Made by a program: the position numbers and the translations under genes. From NCBI GenBank assembly GCA_963704405.1, contig OY969903.1, positions 3,224,001 through 3,288,000 on the forward strand: a stretch of 64,000 bases of DNA. Reading direction: 5' to 3'. Shown here piece by piece: positions 35,662-45,658 of the stretch. Within the stretch, counting starts at the first letter, position 1, and every line of letters starts with the position of its first letter. Source of the DNA: MFD01213-c1 sp963704405 (GTDB lineage Bacteria; Planctomycetota; Phycisphaerae; Tepidisphaerales; Tepidisphaeraceae). Below the pieces are notes generated by a model. The model ran no database searches, had not been told where the DNA came from, and worked only from the letters and a program-made list of their open reading frames with translations.

Positions 35662-37790
35662 ATGGAATCCATAAATTCCCAACCCGCCTGGGCAATGCTT
35701 TCACTGCTGCATCATCGCTTTGATGACAACGTTAATGCGCTCAGCAAGAGATATCCGCAAATGGCGGCCGCCCTTCGCAATTGCACGCCAAAGCAAACCT
35801 ATTTCGTCAGGCCCATCGGCAACCAGATTCAGCTTGGGGTGGGTTCGCCTGATTCCGTGACGCCTCTCCCTCATCCCCTGCAGCGCCCGCCGCCCATTCT
35901 CTCGTCGCACAGCTTTATCCTGAGGGGAACTGCAAGCACCCTTTGCTGATCAATGGTGAAGACCTCGGCTGGCTGCTCAATGCGGTCTACCAGCTTCCCT
36001 GCATCATCCCCACAGCGCCCGGACATCGCCCGCCAATCTACTTGATCATGAAGGATCTCGAGCGATTTCGCGCCATCCTCCATCTGCAGGACTGGTCAAA
36101 GTTGCTTGCCGATGGACGCATGCGGCTATTCGCCGGTCCTTGCGCTTTCGAAGATTTCCGCCGCAGTCTCGTGGAAGAATCCACCACTCCGGCGCCTCGG
36201 ATCGCGGTGACCGTCGATCCCACGATATGGCCTCCCAACCTCACGCTTGACGCCGCGCTGACAGGCGCAAACTCTGAACTCGCCGCCCGCTTCGCCGCGA
36301 TCACCTGCCAGCTTCAAACCCTCTATACTCCGCAAACCTCGCTGGCACTGACCGCAAAATATCAAACGAGCCAGCCGCTGAGGGTTCTCGGCATCACCTC
36401 GCGCTATACCACCTTTCTTCAATACTCGATGCGCGACTGGCTCGAAGCCTTCTCGCGGCAGGGACACCAGACGCGCCTGGTCATTGAAAATGAAGATCAC
36501 GAGATACCAAACAGGGTCTCGCTCGCCGGCGCCGTTGCGGAGTTCAAGCCTGACCTGGTTGTCATCATCGATCATTTCCGGGATGAATTTACGGGCCTTC
36601 CGCCACATATTCCGGCGGTCATGTGGGTTCAGGATCGGCTGCCCAACATTTACTGCGCCGCAGCCGGCCAAAGACAGGGCCCGCTGGACTATGTGATTGG
36701 CTACAGCCGAGTAGAGCTGACCCAGAAATTCGGCTATCCCGCATCCCGCTTCATGCCGGCGATGCCCGGAGTCAATGAAGCTCGTTTTTCACCAAGCTTA
36801 ACTGCGCAGGCCGAGCTTGATCCATATCGCTGCGATGTTTCCTTCGTCAGCACCTGCGTCATGCCCGCCGAGCAGATCATCCGCGAAGAAGCGGACCGAA
36901 TCGGCACTCCGCTCGCCCGCCGGCTGCTCGATGACCTGCTCCAGCGGCTTTCAGCGATATATGAAGCCGGCGGGTCGATCACCACCTCTGAAGCCATTCG
37001 CGACATCATCTCCCAGGCCCTGGTGCGCAACGCGGTCAGCGCCGACGTGAACAACCTCGTGGACCTGTTCACGCATCGCGTGAACAACTCGCTGTTCCGG
37101 CATCAGGCAATCGGGTGGGTCGCCGAGATGGGTGTCAATCTCCACCTCTATGGGAAGGGATGGGAAAAGCACCCCAGCTTTGCGCGGTATGCCCGGGGTC
37201 ATGCGGATAATCAAAAGCAGCTTCCCCTGATCTATCAGGCCAGCACCATCAACCTTCAGATCACTCCCTTTGGCGCAGTGCACCAGCGGCTGCTCGACGG
37301 CCTGGGCGCAGGTGGATTCTTTCTTCTCCGCTCGGTAGCTGCAGATGAACTGGAATTGCTCCGCCGCGACATGTGGCAATGGTGCCGGCGTCAGGATGTG
37401 CGCAGCGGCGCGGAAATGGTCGCCAGGCGCGATAAGGATTTATCCATACTGCTGAAGCGCTACGCCGAAATCGGCGCAGTCGATCCATCCACCGACCCAG
37501 ACTATTGCTTCGCCGCGCTTGAAGAATGCGCCCTGGCCGATTTCACCCGCACTGCCAACACGCTCTGGCCGGACAGCCACCGCGTAACCTTCTCGACAAA
37601 AGAGCAACTGCAGGCACAGGTGCGGCATTTTCTGGCTGCTCCGCAGGAACGCCAGGAAATCGTTCGATCCATGCGGCAGCGCGTGCTCGAGACGCATACT
37701 TATGAAGCCATCACCCGGCGCATGTTGAACTTCATCACCCGTGACCTGGCCGGTCTCGCCCGCGAGGATGCCAGGTCGCTGGCCGCATAA
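35662..37790 (+). CDS. CgeB-like glycosyltransferase, one frame break
   Basis: The upstream frame (MESINSQPAWAMLSLLHHRFDD...GVGSPDSVTPLP) stops making sense near 35870. The next frame picks up with AAHSLVAQLYPEGNCKHPLLINGEDLGWLL, so I read a single gene of about 709 residues with an indel around 35860-35886. The C-terminal region (SLFRHQAIGWVAEMGVNLHLYGKGWEKHPSFARYARGH, then IYQASTINLQITPFGAVHQRLLDGLGAGGFFLL) matches the CgeB/DUF3880-type GT-B glycosyltransferases. The middle, RVLGITSRYTTFLQYSMRDWLEAF, looks like a Rossmann start, and the N-terminal 200 residues are of unknown type. Only 8 nt after the HldE-like gene, so probably one operon. Confidence 0.75.
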
Positions 37791-37817
37791 GGGCCGCGTG
37801 GCGGCAACGGAGACGAA

Positions 37818-38519
37818 ATGCCTGATTCTGCAACACGCGCAATTGAAGCTACAGAGGCTCCGCGTCGGCGCAAACCGCGGTATTTCCGCCACAGCTTTGC
37901 CCAGGAAGGCGAGGATCTGATTCTCGCATCATTCTTTGAAGGCCGGCGCGACGGGTTCTTCGTGGATGTGGGCGCGCATCATCCCAGGCGTTTTTCCAAC
38001 ACGTATCACTTTTACCTTTTCCGCGGCTGGCGCGGCATCAACATCGACGCCACGCCCGGCAGCATGACGGCCTTCCGCCGCGCCCGGCCCCAGGACATCA
38101 ACATTGAGGCCGCGATCTCCGATGAACGGCATACGCTGGAGTTCTTCGTCTTCAATGAATCAGCGCTGAACACGTTTGACCCGGCGCTGGCCGCCGAGCG
38201 CGATGGGTTCCAAAGCTTCGCCATCACGCGGAAGGTGTCGATCAATACGGCGCCGCTGCGGGAGATTCTCGATCAGCGCCTGCCCACAGGCACGAAAATC
38301 GATTTTCTTTCAGTGGATGTCGAAGGCCTGGACCTGAACGTGCTGCGGTCCAACAACTGGGAGAAATACCGCCCGACGGTCGTGCTGGCAGAAGATGTGA
38401 GCATGAGCAACTGGAGCCAGATCGGCGCTTCACCGACGACGCTCTTCCTGAAGCAACAAGGCTATGAGCCGTTCGCCAGCACGTTCCGCACGATCTTCTA
38501 CCGCCGGTTGCAACCATGA
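37818..38519 (+). CDS. FkbM-family methyltransferase
   Basis: 233 residues. FFVDVGAHHPRRFSNTYHFYLFRGWRGINIDATPGSMTAF is the SAM-binding first half of the FkbM domain, and KIDFLSVDVEGLDLNVLRSNNWEKYRPTVVLAEDV is the conserved acidic second block. Such enzymes O-methylate sugars and other hydroxyls. It lies 27 nt after the CgeB-like gene on the same strand and probably caps or modifies the glycan. The basic N-terminus (RRRKPRYFRHSFAQEGEDLIL) includes the family's SQEGED-like start. Confidence 0.88.
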   Translation: MPDSATRAIEATEAPRRRKPRYFRHSFAQEGEDLILASFFEGRRDGFFVDVGAHHPRRFSNTYHFYLFRGWRGINIDATPGSMTAFRRARPQDINIEAAISDERHTLEFFVFNESALNTFDPALAAERDGFQSFAITRKVSINTAPLREILDQRLPTGTKIDFLSVDVEGLDLNVLRSNNWEKYRPTVVLAEDVSMSNWSQIGASPTTLFLKQQGYEPFASTFRTIFYRRLQP

Positions 38520-38556
38520 ACGTAGCCCGAGGGCCTTGCGCGTGTTGGAACAGCTC

Positions 38557-39420
38557 CTACGCCGCCTTAATTAGCCGATCATAAAACGCCAAATCCGCCT
38601 CAACCTGATGGGCGACCTGTGATGGATGCCGCAATGGGAATCCCATCGGCTCCGTCGGGAGCGCCGCGAACGGATCGACCTTCTTGCAATTGGTCGCCCC
38701 CACTCCAAAACCCACATTCGAAACCAGATTCACCGCCGGCAGCACAGTGAGCCCCCGCCGCTGCCAGCAGGCAAATTCCCAGGGGATCGCCCATGAATCA
38801 ATGCGGCCGGCAAAAACTTCGCCCATCGCCCAGCGGTTATACTTCTGCGCCTTAGGCGATGGAATAAAATCCCCCGGAAAGTCCGAAGCCTCCGCCGCCG
38901 GCCAATTTTTCATTGTCACATCAAAATGCTTCCACGCCCGCCGCCACGTGGCCCACCCCCAGCAATGCGGGATCGCCGAAAAATAATAGCTATACGGGCT
39001 GTATCGCTTGCCGAATTGAAAGTTATCCCCGCTGACCGCCATCACGCGATCGTCATCGCAATAGCGCTCCAGCATCTGCTCCACAAACGGAAAAAATGTC
39101 GGGTGCGGCAGGCAATCATCCTCCATGAAAATTGCCCGCTCAAACAGCGAGAACACCCAGTCAATCCCGCTGGAAATCCGCCGGCGGCAACCGAGGTTCC
39201 TGTCCGAATAATTCCGCAACACCTCGCAAGGCCAATCGATCTGATCCACCAGCCGCCGCGTCTGTTCGCAGGCTTCTGCCTCCCCCGGGCGGTTTTCCCT
39301 GGCCCCGTCGGCGATGACCAGCACCTTCGCCGGCCGCACTTTCGCGACCTCCGCCAGCATCCGCTGCGCGTGATCAGGGCGGTTGAACAAAATCAATGCG
39401 ACAGGGGTTTGAAGAGCCAT
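38557..39420 (-). CDS. HlpA-like GT-A glycosyltransferase
   Basis: 287 residues from MALQTPVALILFNRPDHAQRML (a TTG two codons upstream is possible). GT-A fold with FNRPD near the start, ADGAR, a long helical stretch, and the metal-binding block RAIFMEDDCLPHPTFFPF. CWGWATWRRAWKHFD is typical of the group annotated as hemolytic-protein HlpA-like or nucleotide-diphospho-sugar transferases. It adds a sugar in the cytoplasm. It is the only cluster gene on the minus strand besides the sulfotransferase, which suggests an independent promoter. Confidence 0.8.
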   Translation of the reverse strand: MALQTPVALILFNRPDHAQRMLAEVAKVRPAKVLVIADGARENRPGEAEACEQTRRLVDQIDWPCEVLRNYSDRNLGCRRRISSGIDWVFSLFERAIFMEDDCLPHPTFFPFVEQMLERYCDDDRVMAVSGDNFQFGKRYSPYSYYFSAIPHCWGWATWRRAWKHFDVTMKNWPAAEASDFPGDFIPSPKAQKYNRWAMGEVFAGRIDSWAIPWEFACWQRRGLTVLPAVNLVSNVGFGVGATNCKKVDPFAALPTEPMGFPLRHPSQVAHQVEADLAFYDRLIKAA

Positions 39421-39585
39421 CGGCAATGCCTCCGGAGGCTTTATCGTCCAGTACGCCGCAAACGCTGCATTCGATCCGGCCGATCAGTCCCATAAAAGTT
39501 CACGCCGAGAGTTCTGGGTGCCGATATTTCCTGCAAGGCGGCGGTCAATCCGCCGCGTTTGGACCCTTCACAGGAACGCTCGCCG

Positions 39586-40725
39586 ATGAAGCTGACTCAA
39601 CCGCAACTCCAACCTATTCCCTGGGCCCGTCCCGCCATCGATGACGCCGAGCTGAATGAAGTCATCGCCTGCATGAAATCCGGCTGGCTTTCCAGCGGCC
39701 CTCGAGTCGAAAAATTTGAGCGGGAAATGGCCATCCGCGCCGGCCGCAGGTTTGGCGTCGCCGTCAGCAACGGCACCGCGGCTCTCGATCTGGCGCTTCG
39801 CGTCGTCGGTGTCGAGCATGATGATGAAGTCGTCGTCCCCGCCCTTTCCTACGTCGCAACCGCCTCCGCCGTCGCGATCCAGGGCGCGGTACCGGTCTTT
39901 GCCGATGTCGATCGCCGAAACCTCGGCCTCGATCCCGCCAGCGCGGAAGACCGCATCACACGCCGCACCGCTGCATTGCTTTGCACCGACCACGGCGGAA
40001 ACCCCTGCGACTTCACCAGGCTCAGCGCCATCGCCGCCAAGCAAAATCTTCCCCTGATTCTCGACGGCGCCCAAAGCATCGGCGCAACCTTCGAAGGCAA
40101 ACCTGCCCTCAGCTACGGCCTGCTTTCCACCACCAGCTTCCATGCCGCCAAAACCATGACCACCGTCGAAGGCGGCATGGTCTTCACCGACGACGAATCC
40201 CTCGCCCGCCGCATGCGCATCATCCGCTCCCAAGGCGAAGATCCGCAGCAGAAATATCACCACATAGAATTGGGTCACAACTTCCGCATGACCGAACTCC
40301 AGGCCGCCATCGGCCTGGCACAACTTGGCAAACTCGATGCATTGCTCGCCGATCGCCAGGCCCTCGCCGCACAATACAAGACCGAATTCGCTCCGCTGGG
40401 CCTGACCACCCCCATCGGCCTGCCCAACGCCAGAAACAGCTATTTCCTCTACTCGCTCCTCGTCCCCCACCGCGACCAGCTCGTCGCGCGCCTCAAACAA
40501 AGCGGCGTAGACACCCGCGTCTGCTACCCGCGCCCTCTCTACAGCCAACCGATCTTCAAAAACCAGCGAAACCATTACTGCCCCGTCACCGAAGAAATCT
40601 GCGCCACCATCCTCAACCCCCCCATGTTCTTCGGCCTGACCACAACCCAACAACACCGCGTCGCCACCGAACTCCGCGCCGCCCTGAACGACATCGCCCC
40701 CAGCGAAGTCAGAAAAGCCGTCTAA
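39586..40725 (+). CDS. DegT/DnrJ/EryC1-type sugar aminotransferase
   Basis: 379 residues from MKLTQPQLQPIPWARPAIDD. PLP enzyme: SNGTAALDLALRVVGVEHDDEVVVPALSYVATASAV near the N-terminus, DGAQSIGATFEGKPAL for the cofactor Asp, and TSFHAAKTMTTVEGGMVFTDDE, in which the Lys binds PLP. GHNFRMTELQAAIGLAQLGKLD follows. It transaminates a keto-sugar nucleotide to an amino sugar (for example perosamine, bacillosamine or a 3-amino sugar); the sequence does not tell which. The frame is intact. It lies in the centre of the glycan cluster. Confidence 0.93.
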   Translation: MKLTQPQLQPIPWARPAIDDAELNEVIACMKSGWLSSGPRVEKFEREMAIRAGRRFGVAVSNGTAALDLALRVVGVEHDDEVVVPALSYVATASAVAIQGAVPVFADVDRRNLGLDPASAEDRITRRTAALLCTDHGGNPCDFTRLSAIAAKQNLPLILDGAQSIGATFEGKPALSYGLLSTTSFHAAKTMTTVEGGMVFTDDESLARRMRIIRSQGEDPQQKYHHIELGHNFRMTELQAAIGLAQLGKLDALLADRQALAAQYKTEFAPLGLTTPIGLPNARNSYFLYSLLVPHRDQLVARLKQSGVDTRVCYPRPLYSQPIFKNQRNHYCPVTEEICATILNPPMFFGLTTTQQHRVATELRAALNDIAPSEVRKAV

Positions 40726-40925
40726 CGCCAGCGATCAGCAAATGAACAATGAAAGGAAGCCGCGAATGATACGAACATATACAATTCAATCCCCCATCAG
40801 CTTTCTCTTCGTGTCCCTTCGTGCCCCTTCGTGGGCAGATTCTCTGCCTTTGACCCGCAACAACACCAAACGAAATAACCCACTGATTTGATCCGCGCCA
40901 TTTACCTCGAAGAAAAGCTGTACCC

Positions 40926-42128
40926 ATGATCGTCGCCATCGACACCAACTCCATCCTCCCCGGCCAGGTCGGCGGAATCGAAAACTACACCCTCGGTCTG
41001 GTCGAAGCCCTCAAACAGCCCGGCTCCCCCGCGTCCCGTCTCATCCTCCTCACACGCGCTGAGAACCACGATCTCTTCCAACCGTTCGCCGATTCGCGCA
41101 CCCAAACCATCCTGCTCGAACGCCCCAGCCACAAAGGCAAAACCGTCACCAACTGGTCCGAGCTTCTCGAAAAGCACCCCGTCGGCGGACGCCGCACCCT
41201 CGCCGCCTGGCAATCACAGAAAGCCAACCTGCTCCATCAGCACCAGGTCGATCTCGTCCACTTCCCCGGCAACACGATCAACCCCCTTGATCTCGACCTG
41301 CCCGTCGTCCTGAATCTGCATGACCTTCAGCACAAACATTTTCCGCAGTATTTCACCCGCGAAGAAATTGATAACCGCGAAAAATGGTGGGCCGCCTCCG
41401 CCTTCCGCGCTGACGCGCTCATCGCCGCCAGCAATTACGTCCGCGACGATCTCCATCGCCAGTTGAACATCAACCGCGGCAAAATCTTCGTCACGCCCGA
41501 TGCATTTCAAACCGCCTTTTTCAAACGCCCCACCGTCCAGCAGCTCGATGCCATTCGCGAAGCCTTCGCGCTCCCCGAAACATTTTTCATTTACCCCGCC
41601 GCCGTCTGGCCGCACAAGAATCACGAGCGGCTCATCCGCGCGTTCGTCGCCGCCGAAATCCCCGGCGCTCAGCTCATCCTCACCGGCGGCGGTCAAAAAG
41701 ATTCCGGGCTCCCCAGGCTCATCGAAGACCTCGGCGCGGAATTTTCCGTCCGCCTCGCCGGCCGCGTCAGCACCGAACATCTGGTCGGCCTCTATCATCT
41801 GGCGACCGGCCTGCTCTTCCCCAGCGAACACGAAGCCTGGAGCATCCCCGTCATGGAAGCCATGGCGTGCGGCTGCCCCGTCGCCAGTTCCAACGTCACC
41901 AGCCTCCCCGAAGAAGTCGGCGATGCCGGCCTGCTGTTTGCCCCCGGCGACGTCGACGCCATGACCGACGCCATCCGCCGTCTCGCCACAGAGCCGGAGT
42001 TGCGCGAATCTCTCGCCGCCCGCGGAAAAAAACGCGTCAAGAACTTCGGCCCCGACGGCTTCCTCCGCACCATCGCCGCCGCCTATGACCACGCCCGTGC
42101 CGCTTACCGCCCGCGAAAGGCCGCCTGA
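40926..42128 (+). CDS. GT4-family glycosyltransferase
   Basis: 400 residues, starting with VAIDTNSILPGQVGGIENYTLGLVEAL, the N-domain glycine loop of GT-B retaining enzymes. The C-domain has FIYPAAVWPHKNHERLIRAFV, then LAGRVSTEHLVGLYHLATGLLFPSEHEAWSIPVMEAMACGCPVASSNVTSLPEEVGDAGLLF, the typical EX7E-like donor site. Family GT4 covers mannosyl-, rhamnosyl- and other transferases. The TGA overlaps the ATG of the next gene by one base (TGATG), so the two are translationally coupled. Confidence 0.93.
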   Translation: MIVAIDTNSILPGQVGGIENYTLGLVEALKQPGSPASRLILLTRAENHDLFQPFADSRTQTILLERPSHKGKTVTNWSELLEKHPVGGRRTLAAWQSQKANLLHQHQVDLVHFPGNTINPLDLDLPVVLNLHDLQHKHFPQYFTREEIDNREKWWAASAFRADALIAASNYVRDDLHRQLNINRGKIFVTPDAFQTAFFKRPTVQQLDAIREAFALPETFFIYPAAVWPHKNHERLIRAFVAAEIPGAQLILTGGGQKDSGLPRLIEDLGAEFSVRLAGRVSTEHLVGLYHLATGLLFPSEHEAWSIPVMEAMACGCPVASSNVTSLPEEVGDAGLLFAPGDVDAMTDAIRRLATEPELRESLAARGKKRVKNFGPDGFLRTIAAAYDHARAAYRPRKAA

Positions 42129-42910
42129 TGCTCGACCTCTCCATCATCATCCCAACCTTCAACCGCGCCGCTCTTCTTGAGCGCAGCCTGCTTTCTCTGC
42201 ACAACAGCTTGCGCTGCGACCATGAAATCATCGTCGTCGACGGCGACAGCACCGACCACACTTCCGAAATCCTGCATCACGCCGCCGTATATCTCGGCGA
42301 CCGACTGAAAATCATCCGCGAACCCCGTCGCGAGGGTTTCGTTCGCGCTGCCAATAAAGGCTTCAAAGCCGCCACTGCACGAAACCTGACCTGGCTGAAT
42401 GACGACGCCCGCCCCCTCCCCGGCGCGCTGGATAACGCCGTCTCCCAGATAGACGCCGCCGCAACCGATGTGGCCTTTCTTGCCCTGTTTCACCGCTGGC
42501 ATTCGACCAAAAACGTGGCCTACGAAACCAGGCACAACGGTCAGACCTACCGCCTCTGCCACGTCCGCGGCACACTCTACGCCAACTTCGCCCTCGGTCG
42601 CCGCGAAACCTTCAGGCGCCTCGGCTATTTCGACGAACGCTACTACTTCTACGCCGCCGACCCCGACCTGTCCCTGAAAGCTTGGAACGCTGACCTTCGC
42701 GTCGAGCCCGCCTACGGCTCCATGATCGATCACGACGAACACGAAGACGACCGCCGCCTCATCGACCACACCCGCGGCCAGCAGGACAACGAAAAGCTTT
42801 TCGCCAAATGGGACCTCCCCCCCAAAACCACCAGTTGGAACAACTTCGACGCCGCCAACCCCAACACGCTCCGCGGCCTGCGCACGACTCCTCTAACCCA
42901 TGCGGCATAG
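42128..42910 (+). CDS. GT2-family glycosyltransferase
   Basis: 260 residues. A GT-A enzyme starting LDLSIIIPTFNRAALLERSLLSL, with IIVVDGDSTDHTSEIL for nucleotide binding and LTWLNDDARPLPGALDNAV as the DxD-type block. After that GRRETFRRLGYFDERYYFYAADPDLSLKAW, the ED-like acceptor region of rhamnosyl or N-acetylglucosaminyl transferases. Cytosolic and inverting. Coupled to the preceding GT4 gene. The gap to the next GT2 is 66 nt, so the three form one transcription unit. Confidence 0.92.
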   Translation: MLDLSIIIPTFNRAALLERSLLSLHNSLRCDHEIIVVDGDSTDHTSEILHHAAVYLGDRLKIIREPRREGFVRAANKGFKAATARNLTWLNDDARPLPGALDNAVSQIDAAATDVAFLALFHRWHSTKNVAYETRHNGQTYRLCHVRGTLYANFALGRRETFRRLGYFDERYYFYAADPDLSLKAWNADLRVEPAYGSMIDHDEHEDDRRLIDHTRGQQDNEKLFAKWDLPPKTTSWNNFDAANPNTLRGLRTTPLTHAA

Positions 42911-42976
42911 GCCGAGGCCCGAGCTAAATTAGAGGTTTTCGTTCCATAGCTGGACATCGCATCGATCGGACGAACC

Positions 42977-44245
42977 ATGCCTACCGCCGAAACATCCACC
43001 GCCGCCCTGGACTTCGCAGAGTCCACCGCTGATGAAGTAGCTGAGGAATGCCTGCCCCCCGCCATCCTCCCCTACATCACCTTCCTCATCTCCACCTACA
43101 ACCGCAAAGAAATTCTTCTGCGCACGCTTACCGAGCTGCAACAGGCAGACAACCGCTGCGCCCTCGTCACTGAGACGATCGTCATAGACAATGCCAGCAC
43201 CGATGGCTCCGCCGACGCCGTCGCCGCCCGCTTTCCCGCCATCCGCCTGTTCCGCGAAACCAAAAACCGTGGCGCCTGCGCCAAAAATATCGGTTTGTCG
43301 CAGGCCATGGGCCGCTTCGTCATCTTCCTCGACGACGACTCCTACCCCGACGCCGACTCACTCCGCCGCATGGTCGAATATTTCCAGGCCGACAAAAAAC
43401 TCGGCGCGGCGGTCTTCAACATTGTCCTCCCCGACGGCTCCCGCGAATGCAGCGCCTATCCCAACGTCTTCATCGGCTGCGGCACCGGCTTCCGCCGCGA
43501 AGCGCTGGTTGAAGTCGGCGGACTTCCCAACGACTACTTCATGCAGGCTGAAGAATACGACCTTTCCCTCCGCCTCATCGAGGCCGGCTGGGACATCCGC
43601 CGCTTTGAAGACCTCCGTGTCTCTCACTTAAAAACCCCCGGCGCCCGTCAACCCACCCGCACCACGCGCCTTGATGTGCGCAATAACCTCACCCTCATTA
43701 CGCGCTACTTTCCCCGGCAATGGATGTATCCCTTCGCAATCGACTGGATGCGCCGTTACCGCTGGATCGCCAAAGAAAAAGGCTGGCGCCATCACCTCGC
43801 CTTCTGGCGAGGCCTGATCGAAGGCCTCCTCCGCTCCCTCCGCCCCGGCCATCGCCGCGCCATCTCTCTCGCCGTCTTCGAACGATTCGCCAGAATCCGT
43901 GACATCCGCCAACAACTCGATCGCGCCGTCAAAGCCGGCGGATACCGCTCCATCATCCTCATCGACGTCGGCAAAAACATCCTCCCCTATTACCTCGCCG
44001 CCGCGTCGGCGGGTATAGAAATCCTCGCCATCGCCGACCCGCGCCTCGCCCGCCATCACCGCTGCTACCGCGGCATCCCAATTGTGGATGACGCACAGGC
44101 GCAGCAACTCAACTTCGATGCCGCGGTTATTGCCAACCTCTCCCCCGTCCACGCCGCCGACCGCCGCAAAACCTGGCGAAAATCCATCCGCCGCCCCGTC
44201 CTCGATCTCTTCGAACAACCCCAGACCCTCGCGCTGGTGGCGTAA
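42977..44245 (+). CDS. GT2 glycosyltransferase fused to a C-terminal Rossmann-like domain
   Basis: 422 residues. After a 30-residue acidic lead, the GT-A domain runs from about 34 to 260: ITFLISTYNRKEILLRTL, VIDNASTDGSADAV, GRFVIFLDDDSYPDADSL and NDYFMQAEEYDLSLRLIEAGWDI. A basic linker (RRYRWIAKEKGWRHHLAFW) leads to a second domain of about 90 residues: RSIILIDVGKNILPYYLAAASAGIEILAIADPRLA then YRGIPIVDDAQAQQLNFDAAVIANLSPVHA, which resembles a PglD-type or CoA-binding Rossmann module. The tail may bind a sugar nucleotide or sense the cluster's product. Last gene of the glycan cluster. Confidence 0.85.
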   Translation: MPTAETSTAALDFAESTADEVAEECLPPAILPYITFLISTYNRKEILLRTLTELQQADNRCALVTETIVIDNASTDGSADAVAARFPAIRLFRETKNRGACAKNIGLSQAMGRFVIFLDDDSYPDADSLRRMVEYFQADKKLGAAVFNIVLPDGSRECSAYPNVFIGCGTGFRREALVEVGGLPNDYFMQAEEYDLSLRLIEAGWDIRRFEDLRVSHLKTPGARQPTRTTRLDVRNNLTLITRYFPRQWMYPFAIDWMRRYRWIAKEKGWRHHLAFWRGLIEGLLRSLRPGHRRAISLAVFERFARIRDIRQQLDRAVKAGGYRSIILIDVGKNILPYYLAAASAGIEILAIADPRLARHHRCYRGIPIVDDAQAQQLNFDAAVIANLSPVHAADRRKTWRKSIRRPVLDLFEQPQTLALVA

Positions 44246-44502
44246 CACACCACCGCTTGAAACAAGATCAGGATGACGGCGAATGAACTGGTCAAGAACC
44301 ATTCGGCGAGAATCATTGCCGGGTTCTCCATCGACGAAAAACTCCGAAAATCACCCTTGCCCCAGCCTATTCGGCGGCGTCGCCTCATCGCTCATGTCCG
44401 TAGTGAACCAAAGAGCCTGTCGCCAAGAGCGCAGCATGAACGCCCAGGACTTGCCGTGGCAAATCTCGGGCATTCATGCCGGAATCCAGTCAATCTACAA
44501 AA

Positions 44503-44814
44503 TTACTTCTGCCCCGGGCGAACCTGGATTTCCCCGAACTGCTGTTCATATCGCTTGATCAGTTGTCCAAGCGACATGGCCAGCCGCTTAGTGCTGGCGT
44601 AGCTCATGATGACGCGGTCGGTCACCTTGAAGAGCAGCCGCTGCTGGCCGCCTTGAGGATTGGGATCGGGCATGTTGAAGCCCAGATCCAACACCACCTC
44701 TTCAGCAGTGGTGTGAATGCGATATGCGTTGGAGAAAATGATCTTCAGTTCCCGTTCATCCAGAACGACCTGAACGCTGCCTGCTTCGCCTTGCTGCGGT
44801 GTTTCTTCCGCCAT
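44503..44814 (-). CDS. DUF3467 protein
   Basis: 103 residues from MAEETPQQGEAGSVQVVLDE, preceded by AAAGGAC as a ribosome binding site. The segment LKIIFSNAYRIHTTAEEVVLDLGFNMPD then VTDRVIMSYASTKRLAMSLGQLIKRYEQQFGEI covers the DUF3467 domain. This small family is common in planctomycetes and has no settled role. It stands alone between the glycan cluster and the fatty-acid-like cluster; the 257 nt on its downstream side hold nothing I can support. Confidence 0.85.
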   Translation of the reverse strand: MAEETPQQGEAGSVQVVLDERELKIIFSNAYRIHTTAEEVVLDLGFNMPDPNPQGGQQRLLFKVTDRVIMSYASTKRLAMSLGQLIKRYEQQFGEIQVRPGQK

Positions 44815-45001
44815 AAAAAAGTCCTTTCAAAAGTGGGTTGCGTATTCTGACGACTCCACCTGATTTGTCCACCCCGCAACCGTTGCGCAGTGCGCCTTGC
44901 GTCTGAGACCGGTCCCCGCCCTTGCAAACCCCTTACCCCACCGATACAAACTGCTGAGCGGACGGTTTTTCTGTTGGAGAAGCCGGCCGATTGTCCGGCG
45001 A

Positions 45002-45523
45002 ATGGCGGCAGGTGCAATCAAGGTGAAGTTCAACCTGATCGACAAGATTGAGCAACTGACCAACGACAAAATCGTCGCGGTGAAATACGTGAGCCTGGCC
45101 GAGGAATACCTGGCGGATCATTTCCCGACGTTTCCGGTGCTGCCGGGGGTCATGATGCTCGAGGCGATCACGCAGGCGGCCGGTTGGTTGCTGCATCATC
45201 GTCAGAACTTTGCCAAATCGATGGCCGTGCTGAAAGAAGCGAAAAACGTAAAATACGGGCAGTTTGTTGCGCCGGGAAACTTCCTGAAAGTGGAAGTCGA
45301 ATGGCTAAAACAAACCCCCGGCGGAGCGACGTTTAAGGCAGCCGGGACTGTAAATGATGCCCAGGCCCTGGCGGCGCGAATTGAGCTGGCATATTTCAAT
45401 CTTGGCGAAAAACAACCCGAACTGGCCGGGCTGGATGTAAAATTGGCCGAGCATAATCGGAGCCGGTGGCTGGTTTTGAATCAGTCTGTTGTCCATCGCC
45501 CCTTGTCCGTCGACGGACAGTGA
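45002..45523 (+). CDS. fabZ: FabZ-type 3-hydroxyacyl-ACP dehydratase
   Basis: About 173 residues from MAAGAIKVKFNLIDKIEQL. Hot-dog fold with the active-site helix: AEEYLADHFPTFPVLPGVMMLEAITQAAG. The His of DHFP and the Glu of LEA correspond to the catalytic pair of FabZ. The FVAPGNFLKVEVEWLKQT and FKAAGTVNDAQALAARIELAYF strands complete the fold. It removes water from 3-hydroxyacyl-ACP in the elongation cycle. First gene of a plus-strand cluster, followed by ACP, a second hot-dog protein and two ketosynthases. The tail (VLNQSVVHRPLSV) runs into repeat DNA. Confidence 0.88.
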   Translation: MAAGAIKVKFNLIDKIEQLTNDKIVAVKYVSLAEEYLADHFPTFPVLPGVMMLEAITQAAGWLLHHRQNFAKSMAVLKEAKNVKYGQFVAPGNFLKVEVEWLKQTPGGATFKAAGTVNDAQALAARIELAYFNLGEKQPELAGLDVKLAEHNRSRWLVLNQSVVHRPLSVDGQ

Positions 45524-45539
45524 ATCGGTGGATGAGGTG

Positions 45540-45640
45540 TCTATTGTCCGTTGTCCGTCGACGGGCGTTAAAACATTCCGGGCGCGGTGACAATTAAGGT
45601 CTTAGTCGACCGCGAACATGCAACGGACAATGGACAACGA
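45540..45640. repeat. Member of the GTCAGTTGTCCG inverted-repeat family
   Basis: TTGTCCGTTGTCCGTCG at 45544-45560 faces CAACGGACAATGGACAACG at 45621-45639. The shared words TTGTCC and GGACAA tie it to the copies at 18.2, 46.6 and 51.1 kb. It fills the gap between the dehydratase and ACP genes. Confidence 0.6.
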
Positions 45641-45658
45641 ACATCTAAATAAAGGACG

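Noticed and set aside
39568..40656. A 362-codon minus-strand frame opposite the aminotransferase
   Set aside because: The plus strand encodes a complete PLP enzyme with its Lys motif. The antisense product is Gly/Ala/Asp-rich without any motif.
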